Shown in pieces: positions 6,028-12,668 of a DNA stretch of 12,668 nt. The position numbers and the translations under genes are program-made. Under the pieces are notes generated by a model, which saw nothing but the letters and a program-made list of their open reading frames with translations, had not been told where the DNA came from and made no database searches. Position 1 is the stretch's first letter, and each line of letters begins with the position of its first letter. Source of the DNA: Oscillospiraceae bacterium (GTDB taxonomy: Bacteria > Bacillota > Clostridia > Oscillospirales > Acutalibacteraceae); the NCBI GenBank assembly GCA_031273775.1, contig JAISRF010000083.1:1-12668 (forward strand), written 5' to 3'.

Positions 6028-6100
6028 AGTTGAGAGTTAAGAATTATTTTGTTTTTTTAATCGCGCACAGAACACCTCCATTTTTACATTTCATTTGCGG

Positions 6101-6928
6101 TCAAAAACTGTTCAGCCACTCCGCCGCCAGCGAAAACCATGTTCCGGCGTGCGGATTCAAATGTGCCTGAATGCCCGAATCGGCAGTACGTTTGTCGCAG
6201 AGCGAAAGCCCGTGCACACCAGACTTATAAACGTGTAACTCAAACGGGACACCGGCTTTACGCAGCGCCGCCGCCATATAAAGCGAATTTTCAACCGGCA
6301 CGCCGCCATCGTCGCCTGTGTGCCAGATGAAAGCTGGCGCGGTGTCCGCAGTTACGGAATTTTCAAGCGATAATTTATTGAGTAAAGCCGACTCCGGATT
6401 TTCGCCCAGCAGGTTGATAAAGGTTCCCCTGTGCGCCTTATCCCCGGAGGTGATGACCGGGTAGCACAAAATCATGGTAAAGGGGCGGTTTTCGCCCTTT
6501 TCTAGCCCCAACTCGCCCATAACGACCGGCTCATTCCAAAGCGTTCCTAGTGTCGCCGCCAAGTGTCCGCCCGCCGAAAAGCCGCACACGGAGATTTTAC
6601 CGGGATCCATATGCCAGTCGGTGCTACGACGCAAAACGGCCATGGCCGCGGATGCTTCCATAAACTGTGTGGGGTAACGCGATGGCGCGCAAGAGTAGCG
6701 CAGGACGGCAGCGGCAAAACCCGCGTTCACAAAGGCAAGGGCGACCGGTTCCGCCTCTCTGTCCGAGATTCCACCATACCCGCCGCCTGGGCATACCAAC
6801 ACGGTTTGAAATTTGCGTTCAGGTTCGATTCCCCTGGACACGTTTAACGAATAAACGGTAAGTGTAGCATCATCTCCTATGTACCGAGAATCGAAAAAAT
6901 CGCGGAGCTTTAACGTTTTATAAATCAT
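6101..6928 (-). CDS. Alpha/beta hydrolase, BD-FAE/acetyl-xylan-esterase-like (275 aa)
   Basis: Probably a cytoplasmic carboxylesterase; the substrate is unknown. No signal peptide is seen. The ATG at 6928 begins 2 bp after the smpB stop, with AAAGGCG near the end of smpB as ribosome binding site, so the two are likely co-transcribed. The oxyanion-hole motif PGGGYGG is at 47-53 and the nucleophile elbow GFSAGG at 116-121 (S118). The acid is probably D206 in HTGDDGGVP, and the histidine is H239 in SGVHGLSL. Order and length match the BD-FAE/Abhydrolase_3 group, whose members often remove acetyl or feruloyl groups from xylan. Other esters are equally possible. No carbohydrate gene is nearby to support a xylan role. 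Confidence 0.88.
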   Translation of the reverse strand: MIYKTLKLRDFFDSRYIGDDATLTVYSLNVSRGIEPERKFQTVLVCPGGGYGGISDREAEPVALAFVNAGFAAAVLRYSCAPSRYPTQFMEASAAMAVLRRSTDWHMDPGKISVCGFSAGGHLAATLGTLWNEPVVMGELGLEKGENRPFTMILCYPVITSGDKAHRGTFINLLGENPESALLNKLSLENSVTADTAPAFIWHTGDDGGVPVENSLYMAAALRKAGVPFELHVYKSGVHGLSLCDKRTADSGIQAHLNPHAGTWFSLAAEWLNSF

Positions 6929-6930
6929 TT

Positions 6931-7395
6931 TTATATACGCCTTTCTTTCATCGTTCTGTCCATCTCACGCTCGGCGTCTCGTTTCGCCGCCGATTCGCGC
7001 TTGTCATACAGTTTTTTGCCCTTGCATAACCCAACCTGCACCTTCACCCGTGAACCTTTGAAATAAAGCGAAAGCGGGATTAACGTCAGACCATCCTGTT
7101 TTACCATTCCGAACAGCCGTATAATCTCGCGGCGGTGCATCAACAAACGGCGTTTCCGCATGGGCTCGCGGTTAAAAATGTTGCCCTTCTCGTAGGGGCT
7201 GATGTGCATTCCATTCGCAATCAGTTCGCCGTGCTCCACGTCGCACCACGAATCCTTTAGGTTCACGCCACCGGCTCTGATTGATTTCACCTCCGTACCG
7301 CACAACTCAATTCCGGCTTCCATGCTTTCTACCACAAAATAATCATGAAAGGCCTTGCGGTTGGTGCTGATTGTTTTGTTAACTGTTTCTGCCAA
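6931..7395 (-). CDS. smpB: SsrA-binding protein SmpB (154 aa)
   Basis: SmpB binds the tRNA-like part of tmRNA and brings it to stalled ribosomes. The TTG start at 7395 is chosen because AGGGAGG (7410-7404) lies 8 nt upstream and gives the family's usual N-terminus (MAETVNKTISTNRKAFHDYF). The frame is open back to 7479 but without a ribosome binding site. Hallmarks in order: AFHDYFVVESMEAGIELCGTE (oligonucleotide-binding fold start), VKSIRAGGVNLKDSW, HISPYEKGN, KRRLLMHRREI, LTLIPLSLYFKG and the basic C-terminal tail KKLYDKRESAAKRDAER. Length 154 aa is standard and no key part is missing. The hydrolase gene and ssrA follow on the same strand. Confidence 0.97.
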   Translation of the reverse strand: MAETVNKTISTNRKAFHDYFVVESMEAGIELCGTEVKSIRAGGVNLKDSWCDVEHGELIANGMHISPYEKGNIFNREPMRKRRLLMHRREIIRLFGMVKQDGLTLIPLSLYFKGSRVKVQVGLCKGKKLYDKRESAAKRDAEREMDRTMKERRI

Positions 7396-7424
7396 CCACC
7401 GCGCCTCCCTTTTTATTCTCTTCG

Positions 7425-7503
7425 GGTGAAATATCCGATCCATTAAGGTGATTCCACAAAGATACACTGCCGCGTGCAACGGTGTAATTCAAACTTTCAC
7501 CTT
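7425..7503 (-). promoter_or_regulatory. smpB leader with competing inverted repeats
   Basis: The transcript start AAGGTGAAA (7503-7495) can pair either with TCACCTT (7451-7445) or with TTTCACC (7431-7425), which lies about 15 nt before the Shine-Dalgarno. The two pairings exclude each other. No known riboswitch is recognised, and 7-bp matches could be chance. Confidence 0.3.
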
Positions 7504-7507
7504 TATC

Positions 7508-7535
7508 ATTATACAAGAAAAAGTGAAAAAGTCAA
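7508..7535 (-). promoter_or_regulatory. Sigma-A-type promoter for smpB
   Basis: On the - strand, TTGACT (7535-7530) and TATAAT (7513-7508) are separated by 16 bp, placing the start near 7501. The leader is then about 105 nt long before the TTG start. It serves smpB and probably the hydrolase, and possibly ssrA by readthrough. Confidence 0.82.
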
Positions 7536-7573
7536 TGAAATAATGATTGGAAGACTTGCTATATTTTAATTCA

Positions 7574-8107
7574 TTAAAATTGTATCAGGTCGGTTTCTTC
7601 GGAATAAAGCAGTACCACGGCGCACGCTGCAAGGATTGCGTATTCGTCCAGCGGCTCTACAAGCCGCACCGGAATTTCACGTGGCAACAACTCCTGCCCC
7701 GCGACTGTTTTAACCGTACGTTGCAGGCTTACCGCGCCGGAATGTTCATCAATGCTGGAAAGGCTTAACGTGTCACAGGCGGACATTCCGCAGGAAATGG
7801 TGTTGATTCCGCTGTTTTTTAAAAGACGCAATGCCGCGGAATTTTCAGAGCCGACCACGGCGGTGAAAGAGGTTGGAATGGAAAAATCGGAACAGTCCGG
7901 CAGGCGGTTTTTGAAAATAATGACGCCGTTTTCCGTTTCGAGCACAGGGGGGACAACCGTTTCATAAAGTAAAAATCGGTCACAGCCATGAGAAAACAGA
8001 CCGCCGTCATAAATATGGACAACCCCGCCGTTTTTTGAAAGCGCGCTTCTTAACTGACCGCCAATCTTCAGCCCGTCGTCCTCACCGAACAGCACCACCG
8101 TAATCAC
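7574..8107 (-). CDS. Protein of unknown function (177 aa)
   Basis: I do not recognise this family. The GTG at 8107 is chosen because GGGAGGGGGGGG (8126-8115) lies 7 nt upstream; a TTG at 8161 is an alternative without such a site. The N-terminus (ITVVLFGEDD, 2-11) resembles a Rossmann-type first strand. GGVVHIYDGG (about 28-37) suggests a second strand, and FTAVVGSENSAALRLL (about 80-95) a further strand-helix unit, followed by a conserved-looking ISCGMSACDTLSLSS patch. The C-terminus is hydrophobic (AILAACAVVLLY) but short for a membrane anchor. It is predicted cytoplasmic, perhaps nucleotide-binding, without a visible P-loop. It sits 158 bp downstream of the M16 peptidase gene on the same strand. 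An AT-rich palindrome (7563-7580) covers the stop codon. Confidence 0.72.
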   Translation of the reverse strand: MITVVLFGEDDGLKIGGQLRSALSKNGGVVHIYDGGLFSHGCDRFLLYETVVPPVLETENGVIIFKNRLPDCSDFSIPTSFTAVVGSENSAALRLLKNSGINTISCGMSACDTLSLSSIDEHSGAVSLQRTVKTVAGQELLPREIPVRLVEPLDEYAILAACAVVLLYSEETDLIQF

Positions 8108-8114
8108 GCGGAAG

Positions 8115-8126
8115 CCCCCCCCTCCC
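8115..8126 (-). promoter_or_regulatory. Unusual G8-containing ribosome binding site
   Basis: The site upstream of the GTG start reads GGGAGGGGGGGG, with eight consecutive G (C on the + strand, 8115-8122). Length changes in this run would alter the spacing between Shine-Dalgarno and start codon without changing the protein. Confidence 0.6.
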
Positions 8127-8265
8127 GGACAAGCCGGAATTGAAAATGATTGCGTCCGCAAGCGAACGAATTAAGATTTTCCATTCTGTCTTAAAAGCGT
8201 TTGCAGATTTTGACGTATTATGCAAAAGCAGTGTAATAAAAGCTGAAATATATCTGTGACCTGAA

Positions 8266-9528
8266 TTATACCTTCCCCACCACAGACAGGGCGTATTTTT
8301 CAAAATTCAACAGCCGATTGGCGGTTTCGTTCACCTGTTCAAGGGTCAACCTGTCAAGCCGTTCCAACAATTCATCCTCGGAAGTGATTTTGTTTTCCAG
8401 CAAAAGCCCCCGCCCGGAAAACGCCGCTCGGGACGCGCTTTGTTCGTAGCTCATGACCAAACCGGACTTGATTTGCGCTTTTGCCCGCAAGAATTCACTT
8501 TGATGAAGACCCTTCCGAGTATCCGTAACAATCGCCAAAATTTCATCCATCGCGCGTTGGCGGTTATGGTGTGCCACTCCCGCGGACACCCCAAACACCC
8601 CCGCGCCCATGTGCGATGCGTTAAAGGTATAAACGGAATAAGCCAACCCCAATTCCTCACGGATACGCTGATTTAACCGCGAGGAGCTTCCTCCACCCAA
8701 AGCCGTGGAAATCACAGCGAGGCTGAACCGGCGGTCATCGTTGATGGGAAAACCTTCAACAGCTAAAATTAGGTTGGTTTGTTCGGTGCGTTTTTTAACC
8801 AGCGATTTATCATATTTAAAGGCGGCGAAATCGTCTGGCGGCAAGGAATCGCCTTCTTGGCTACCCTCAAACGCTTTTTCAGCCATTTCGAGCAAAGCGA
8901 CCCGATCGAACCGCCCACAGACGGAAATGACCGTATGTTTTGGCGTGTAATAGGCTTCCATATGGCGACGTAAGACCGCCGGGGTTATGGACTTGACCGT
9001 TTTTACAGTGCCTAAAATATTGCCGCCGAGCATAGAGTCCGGCCACACCGTTTCGTATAATTTATCCGCGCAGAGTTCCTCCGGCGTGTCGTTGACCATG
9101 CCGATTTCTTCTAAAATTACGCCTTTTTCGGTCTCCAGTTCGGAGGAATCCAGCCGGGAACACAGCAACATATCCAGCATAATCCCAAAGGCTCTTTGCG
9201 TGTGCTCCGTCAGCGCCTGACCGTACATGCAGGTGTACTCCTTAGCGGTGTAGGCATTAATCTGCCCGCCGATTTCGTCCATCTGCTGGGCAATTTGCAA
9301 CGCGGTACGCCCCATCGTGCCTTTGAACAGCATATGTTCCAGAAAATGCGAAGCACCGGCGGTTTCCGGGGTTTCATACCGGGAACCACTGCCAATATAT
9401 ATGTTGATTGCGGCACTTCTGGCAGTTGGCGATTCTTCAAACACGAGACGAAGCTTGTTCGGGAGTGTAATAATTTCCGGAGGTTCCGGTGTGTACACGG
9501 TGATAATAACAACTTCCTTAGTTTTCAA
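8266..9528 (-). CDS. M16 family zinc metallopeptidase (420 aa)
   Basis: A zinc peptidase of the pitrilysin/processing-peptidase family, resembling the bacterial YmxG/MPP-beta-like group. The inverted zinc motif HFLEH is at 61-65 (H61, E64 catalytic, H65). The third ligand is E141 in GVILEEIGM, 76 residues after H65, as expected. The C-terminal inactive half contains the conserved ALGGGSSSRLNQRIREELGLAYSVY region (about 293-317), so both M16 domains are present and the length is normal. There is no signal peptide, so it probably acts in the cytoplasm. The start is uncertain: TTG 9528 lies 7 bp after the flotillin stop with a weak site, and GTG 9498 (11th codon) follows AAGGAAG at a rather long 14-nt spacing. 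Likely co-transcribed with the flotillin operon. Confidence 0.93.
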   Translation of the reverse strand: MKTKEVVIITVYTPEPPEIITLPNKLRLVFEESPTARSAAINIYIGSGSRYETPETAGASHFLEHMLFKGTMGRTALQIAQQMDEIGGQINAYTAKEYTCMYGQALTEHTQRAFGIMLDMLLCSRLDSSELETEKGVILEEIGMVNDTPEELCADKLYETVWPDSMLGGNILGTVKTVKSITPAVLRRHMEAYYTPKHTVISVCGRFDRVALLEMAEKAFEGSQEGDSLPPDDFAAFKYDKSLVKKRTEQTNLILAVEGFPINDDRRFSLAVISTALGGGSSSRLNQRIREELGLAYSVYTFNASHMGAGVFGVSAGVAHHNRQRAMDEILAIVTDTRKGLHQSEFLRAKAQIKSGLVMSYEQSASRAAFSGRGLLLENKITSEDELLERLDRLTLEQVNETANRLLNFEKYALSVVGKV

Positions 9529-9535
9529 ATTGTGC

Positions 9536-10972
9536 CTATTTAACGTTTTTGCCCGAAATATTCACGGCGCCCTCTTTATCCGCCGAATCAGCAATGCGCG
9601 CGTCCGTTTTCTCCTCAATATCTTTCCCTAAAAAAGCCGGGATTTGCATGCCCGCCATTTTGAAGGTATCGGCCAGCGGCGGCACCGATTTTAGTAAACC
9701 GGAGAGAAAATTGGCCGTGGTGGGAGAATTGCCATCACCGCCCATGGAATCCCACACGGTGATTTTATCAAACTGCACGTTTTTGATTGCTTCGACCTGA
9801 ATTTTAATCAGGTTCTCAATTTTGTCCACCAGCATTAATTGCACGGCGGCGTTGGCATCGCCTCCGGCGGATTCCACAATCTTTGTGAAACCGGCGGCCT
9901 GACGAGCCAGAATTTCCTGCATACCGCGGGCTTGCGCTTCCATGGTGGCGTAAATGGCGTCCGCTTCGCCCCTGGCACGTCGGCGTTTCTGCTCGGCGTC
10001 GGCCTCCGCCTGCAATTCCAATTGCTCTTTTTGGATTTTTGTCTTGACGATAATGTCTGCCTGCTGGGTGGCGGCATCGCGGGCGGCGCGGGCGTTTTCC
10101 GCTTCTTGCTCGGCGGCGTAGGCTTCTTCCAGCGCTTTGGCGGCGGCGATTTTTTCCGCTACCGTCGCGCGGCGCAGGGCTTCAGCTTCCCTTTCACGCC
10201 GTGTGGCGTCCGATTGCGCAATGGCGGCTTTCGCCTCGTTTTCGCCGCTGACGGCGGACGCATTGGCGGTGGACACCTGAACCCTCTGATCCTGCATCGC
10301 GTTGGCTTCGCCGATGGAACCGTCGCGGTTTTTTTCGGCGACCGTCTTTTTCGCGTCGTTGATAGCCTTGGCGGCGGCTTCCTTACCCAGAGCCTCAATA
10401 TAGCCCGATTCGTCGGTAATATCGGTCACGTTCACGTTAATCAGACGCAACCCAATCTTTTTCAGCTCGGTTTCCACGTTGTAAGATACGGCTTCAAGAA
10501 ATTTGTCGCGGTCGGTGTTGATCTCCTCAATGTCCATGGTGGCAATGACCAGACGGAGCTGACCGAAAATAATATCCTTTGCCAGTTCCTGAATGGCCGG
10601 CATGGACTGACCCAGCAAACGCTCGGCGGCGTTTTGCATCACACCCGATTCGGTGGAGATACCGACTGTAAACCGGGAAGGAACGTCCACGCGAATATTT
10701 TGGTGAGACAGGGCATTCCGCAAATCTACATTTATGGACATTGGGGTCAAATCCAAAAATTCGCTGGCCTGAACGACGGGCATGATAAAAGACGCGCCGC
10801 CGTGAATACATTTGGCGGAACGGGCGGTGCCGTCCTTATTTGAACCGACCTTACCGTAGATAACCATGATTTTGTCCGATGGACACTTTTTGTAGCGGGA
10901 AAGGAACACAAGCAAAAGAGAAAACAAAACGATGACTGCGGCGACAATGGCGATTACGGCGGTATCCGGCAT
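9536..10972 (-). CDS. Flotillin-like SPFH-domain protein, YuaG/FloT type (478 aa)
   Basis: Flotillins organise functional membrane microdomains and affect membrane fluidity and protein complexes. The ATG at 10972 follows AAGGGAGC 9 nt upstream. Residues 4-25 form a hydrophobic membrane hairpin or anchor. Residues about 30-200 form the SPFH/PHB domain (CPSDKIMVIYGKVG, VRVDVPSRFTVGI-type strand, GLRLINVNVTDITD). Residues about 200-360 are an Ala/Glu/Lys/Arg-rich coiled coil with repeated AEA and KAA elements, typical of flotillin. The C-terminal 360-478 holds a hydrophobic helix and a charged tail. It follows an NfeD-like gene by 39 bp, the same order as yuaF-yuaG of Bacillus subtilis, supporting the flotillin call. 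The long + strand frame opposite it is a composition shadow. Confidence 0.94.
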   Translation of the reverse strand: MPDTAVIAIVAAVIVLFSLLLVFLSRYKKCPSDKIMVIYGKVGSNKDGTARSAKCIHGGASFIMPVVQASEFLDLTPMSINVDLRNALSHQNIRVDVPSRFTVGISTESGVMQNAAERLLGQSMPAIQELAKDIIFGQLRLVIATMDIEEINTDRDKFLEAVSYNVETELKKIGLRLINVNVTDITDESGYIEALGKEAAAKAINDAKKTVAEKNRDGSIGEANAMQDQRVQVSTANASAVSGENEAKAAIAQSDATRREREAEALRRATVAEKIAAAKALEEAYAAEQEAENARAARDAATQQADIIVKTKIQKEQLELQAEADAEQKRRRARGEADAIYATMEAQARGMQEILARQAAGFTKIVESAGGDANAAVQLMLVDKIENLIKIQVEAIKNVQFDKITVWDSMGGDGNSPTTANFLSGLLKSVPPLADTFKMAGMQIPAFLGKDIEEKTDARIADSADKEGAVNISGKNVK

Positions 10973-11011
10973 GGTGAAACAGCTCCCTTAAAATTTTTTA
11001 TAACGCGGAAT

Positions 11012-11668
11012 TCAACTCTCCACAGAGCTGACCAAAAACGTGTTTTCGTCCAGCGCGGCGGCGATTTTTACCTGCCTGCCGGGCTTGATTGGGATTGCTG
11101 CGTCGGTCACGGCGTCGGCTTCAATAAACTGTTCCTGCAAATTCAGGTTGATTTTACCTCTGCCGCTCTGCGCGGGCGGAATGGTGATGTAGACCGTGGC
11201 GTTCAATCCCACGGCGTTTTCATATTGAAGATTGCCGTTTTCCTGCAATCGGACGGCGAACATCATAATGAGCGCCACAATCAGCATCATGGCAATGCCA
11301 ATCAAAACCGCAAGTCCCACGGCGAGCGACGGTGCCGCCCCGCTGTCCAGAAGCGCGACGCCCGACCATCCGCCAACGGCAAAAAACGCCACAATGCCCC
11401 GCACTGTCAACAGGCGCAGACCGTCGTGACCGTAATCGTTGCCACCGGATTCGTGGTCGTGCGCGGAAAAATCGTGATCCGGCGCGGCGTCGTGGTCAAA
11501 ATCATTATCAAAATCGTGGCCGTGGGACAGGTCGCCCCCGTGACTTCCCAGCCCAATAAACAAAAACACCATCTGAATCATCAGTACCACAGAAGCGGGT
11601 ATGGCCATTGCGGCGAAAATTTGCTGAAACGTCGAAAGCGTCGCCCACCAATTGGAAAACCATGCCAT
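11012..11668 (-). CDS. NfeD-like membrane protein, YuaF type, with His/Asp-rich loop (218 aa)
   Basis: NfeD proteins partner flotillins in the membrane. The ATG at 11668 follows GAGGAGAAAGG at good spacing. Residues 14-40 form the first membrane segment. Residues 43-82 are a striking loop with 8 His and 11 Asp (for example HGHDFDNDFDHD), a possible metal-binding patch. Membrane segments follow at about 88-108 and 114-138. Residues 150-218 form the small soluble OB-fold typical of the family (ENAVGLNATVYI, KPGRQVKIAA, ENTFLVSS). There is no Ser protease domain, so this is the short NfeD1b class. It is first in the operon with flotillin and the M16 gene. YuaF of Bacillus also has three membrane segments plus an OB-fold; whether it shares the His-rich loop I cannot confirm. 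Confidence 0.88.
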   Translation of the reverse strand: MAWFSNWWATLSTFQQIFAAMAIPASVVLMIQMVFLFIGLGSHGGDLSHGHDFDNDFDHDAAPDHDFSAHDHESGGNDYGHDGLRLLTVRGIVAFFAVGGWSGVALLDSGAAPSLAVGLAVLIGIAMMLIVALIMMFAVRLQENGNLQYENAVGLNATVYITIPPAQSGRGKINLNLQEQFIEADAVTDAAIPIKPGRQVKIAAALDENTFLVSSVES

Positions 11669-11731
11669 TTACACCTTTCTCCTCTCATGTTTGAGACAGC
11701 CTCGGAACGGATCTTCAGAGGTCACCTTGAC

Positions 11732-11760
11732 AGTGTAGCATATTCCACGGAAAAACGCAA
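11732..11760 (-). promoter_or_regulatory. Promoter for the NfeD-flotillin operon
   Basis: On the - strand, TTGCGT (11760-11755), 17-bp spacer, TACACT (11737-11732), with TGC before the -10 giving an extended -10. The start would be near 11725, about 57 nt before the ATG. A TTGACA further upstream (11825-11820) has no good -10. Confidence 0.6.
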
Positions 11761-11856
11761 GATTCATGCCCCGATTTCCAAAAATAATTTTGTGATTAAA
11801 TTTATCGTACAGCGCGGTTTGTCAATTTTTTAACAAATTTAACACGTAAAAAAGCA

Positions 11857-11885
11857 TTGACACGGCAATTTGGTTATGATATAAT
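11857..11885 (+). promoter_or_regulatory. Perfect-consensus sigma-A promoter for the ceramidase-like gene
   Basis: TTGACA (11857-11862), exactly 17 bp, TATAAT (11880-11885). The start is expected near 11892, leaving a leader of about 68 nt before the GTG. Such a consensus promoter predicts strong basal transcription unless repressed; I see no obvious operator palindrome over it. Confidence 0.92.
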
Positions 11886-11959
11886 CCGATTAGAACGTTA
11901 AACGCAAATAAAAAGAAATGCATTAACAATTAAACAAAAACACAAATGGAGGTTTTTTG

Positions 11960-12668
11960 GTGAACAAATTATTTGCGGGATTCAGCCGCGTTAACGTAAC
12001 GCCGATGGTGGAAATCGGGATGCCCGGATATTTCAAGCCGCGTTTTGCCGAAGGAGTACTTGATGAACTGGAAATCAATGCCTTGGCGTTGTCTTGCGGG
12101 GAAGAAGAAGCCGTATTGTTGAGCATTGACCACGAAGGCATTACCAGAGAGATCGCCGCGGACTACCGAAATCATATATCTGAGGTTACGGGAGTTCATC
12201 GGGAGGCGATTTACCTTCACGCAACGCATATTCATACCGGTCCTTTTTTGAACAAGAATTCTGAAAATGAGCTGGAACAGGAATACTACAGAGCTGTATA
12301 CCGCAAAATGGCTGACGCGGCTCAGTTTGCGCTGGAGGATTTGAAGCCCGCTAAAATGGGCTGGGCGGTAAGTCAGGCGCCGCGCATTACTTTTTCCCGG
12401 CGCTTTCGAATGAAAGACGGAAGCGTCAGAACCAACCCGGGCGTGAATAACCCTGATATCCTTGAACCTATCGGTGAGATGGACGAAAGTGTGAATGTGT
12501 TGCGTTTTGACCGTGAGGGTGCTGAGAGCCTGGTATTGGTGAATTACGGCAATCATGCGGACGCGGTGGGCGGATGCAGGATTTCCGCTGACTATCCCGG
12601 TTTTTTGCGCAGGACGTTAGAGAAAACGCTAAGCGATGCCAAATGTATTTTTTTTAACGGGGCCGAGG
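11960..12668 (+). CDS. Neutral/alkaline ceramidase-like protein, N-terminal part (3' end outside window)
   Basis: The frame starts with GTG at 11960, 7 nt after GGAGG (11948-11952), and stays open for 236 codons to the right edge. The N-terminus (GFSRVNVTP, GMPGYF, GVLDELEINALALS, AVLLSIDHEGI) matches the beginning of the neutral/alkaline non-lysosomal ceramidase family, in which a start strand with V-D/N-V-T-P is followed by metal-site elements. LHATHIHTGP (about 86-95) is the likely zinc-binding His pair, and NYGNHADAVGG (about 197-207) with ISADYPGFLRRTLE resembles the next conserved block. There is no signal peptide, unlike secreted true ceramidases, so the substrate may be a different amide. 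Many Bacillota encode such proteins of unknown substrate. It has its own consensus promoter and diverges from the flotillin operon. Confidence 0.82.
   Translation, partial: MNKLFAGFSRVNVTPMVEIGMPGYFKPRFAEGVLDELEINALALSCGEEEAVLLSIDHEGITREIAADYRNHISEVTGVHREAIYLHATHIHTGPFLNKNSENELEQEYYRAVYRKMADAAQFALEDLKPAKMGWAVSQAPRITFSRRFRMKDGSVRTNPGVNNPDILEPIGEMDESVNVLRFDREGAESLVLVNYGNHADAVGGCRISADYPGFLRRTLEKTLSDAKCIFFNGAE

Larger units (their letters stand above)
11669..11959. other. Divergent intergenic region, 291 bp
   Basis: It separates the flotillin operon from the ceramidase-like gene and contains the two opposing promoters described separately. The central part (about 11765-11855) is AT-rich, with several T and A runs. 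No terminator, RNA gene or further small reading frame with a ribosome binding site is seen. Confidence 0.7.

Noticed and set aside
6066..6083. GGAGG followed by GTG CGC GAT TAA on the - strand between the hydrolase and ssrA
   Set aside because: It looks like a translation start but gives only three codons; overlapping frames of 14-16 codons show no conserved character. Possibly the relic of a gene start, but not supportable.
9839..10843. 334-codon + strand open frame opposite the flotillin gene
   Set aside because: It is the exact antisense of the Ala/Glu/Lys/Arg-rich coiled coil, giving a Gly/Phe/Leu-rich translation with no ribosome binding site or family resemblance.
11795..11825. TTGACA on the - strand as a second promoter for the flotillin operon
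   Set aside because: No acceptable -10 at 16-18 bp; the best match (TAAATT) is at 15 bp and weak.
11225..11833. 202-codon + strand open frame over the NfeD-like gene
   Set aside because: Shadow of the His/Asp-rich and membrane segments; the + strand His/Arg richness comes from antisense of the real gene, and it runs through the promoter region.

Overview
The window looks like part of a chromosome from a Gram-positive anaerobe of the Bacillota, probably class Clostridia. The clues are strong AGGAGG-type ribosome binding sites, frequent GTG/TTG starts, consensus sigma-A promoters, a one-piece tmRNA whose tag ends VALAA, a YuaF/YuaG-like NfeD-flotillin pair, and a Clostridia-type prophage end. 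Genus is not assignable from this sequence.

Bases 1 to about 5400 (+ strand) are the right-hand end of a prophage or prophage remnant. In order they hold the C-terminal part of a tail or receptor-binding protein, a small unknown protein, a DUF1617-like protein, a terminator-like hairpin, a holin, an N-acetylmuramoyl-L-alanine amidase endolysin, a strong terminator, and an integration cassette. The cassette is an HTH/double zinc-motif protein, a 67-aa SHOCT-like protein and a 511-aa large serine recombinase, closed by its own terminator. The attachment half-site should lie between about 5397 and 5585.

Bases 5586 to 11668 (- strand) are host chromosome. Read in transcription order from the right, they hold an NfeD-like membrane protein with a His/Asp-rich loop, a flotillin, an M16 metallopeptidase, an unrecognised 177-aa protein, smpB (TTG start, own promoter), an alpha/beta hydrolase of the BD-FAE/esterase type, and ssrA (tmRNA) with its terminator. 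SmpB and tmRNA work together in rescue of stalled ribosomes; the hydrolase lies between their genes. The prophage lies just beyond the intact ssrA terminator, so the insertion has not damaged the tmRNA.

A 291-bp divergent promoter region (11669-11959) separates the flotillin operon from a + strand gene that runs off the right edge. That gene encodes a protein resembling the N-terminal domain of neutral/alkaline ceramidases and is preceded by a perfect TTGACA-N17-TATAAT promoter.

I see no clearly new multi-gene system. The most interesting parts are the prophage/ssrA junction with its serine recombinase and two small partner proteins (possible directionality factors), the asparagine-run tmRNA tag, and a short palindrome immediately upstream of the tmRNA 5' end.
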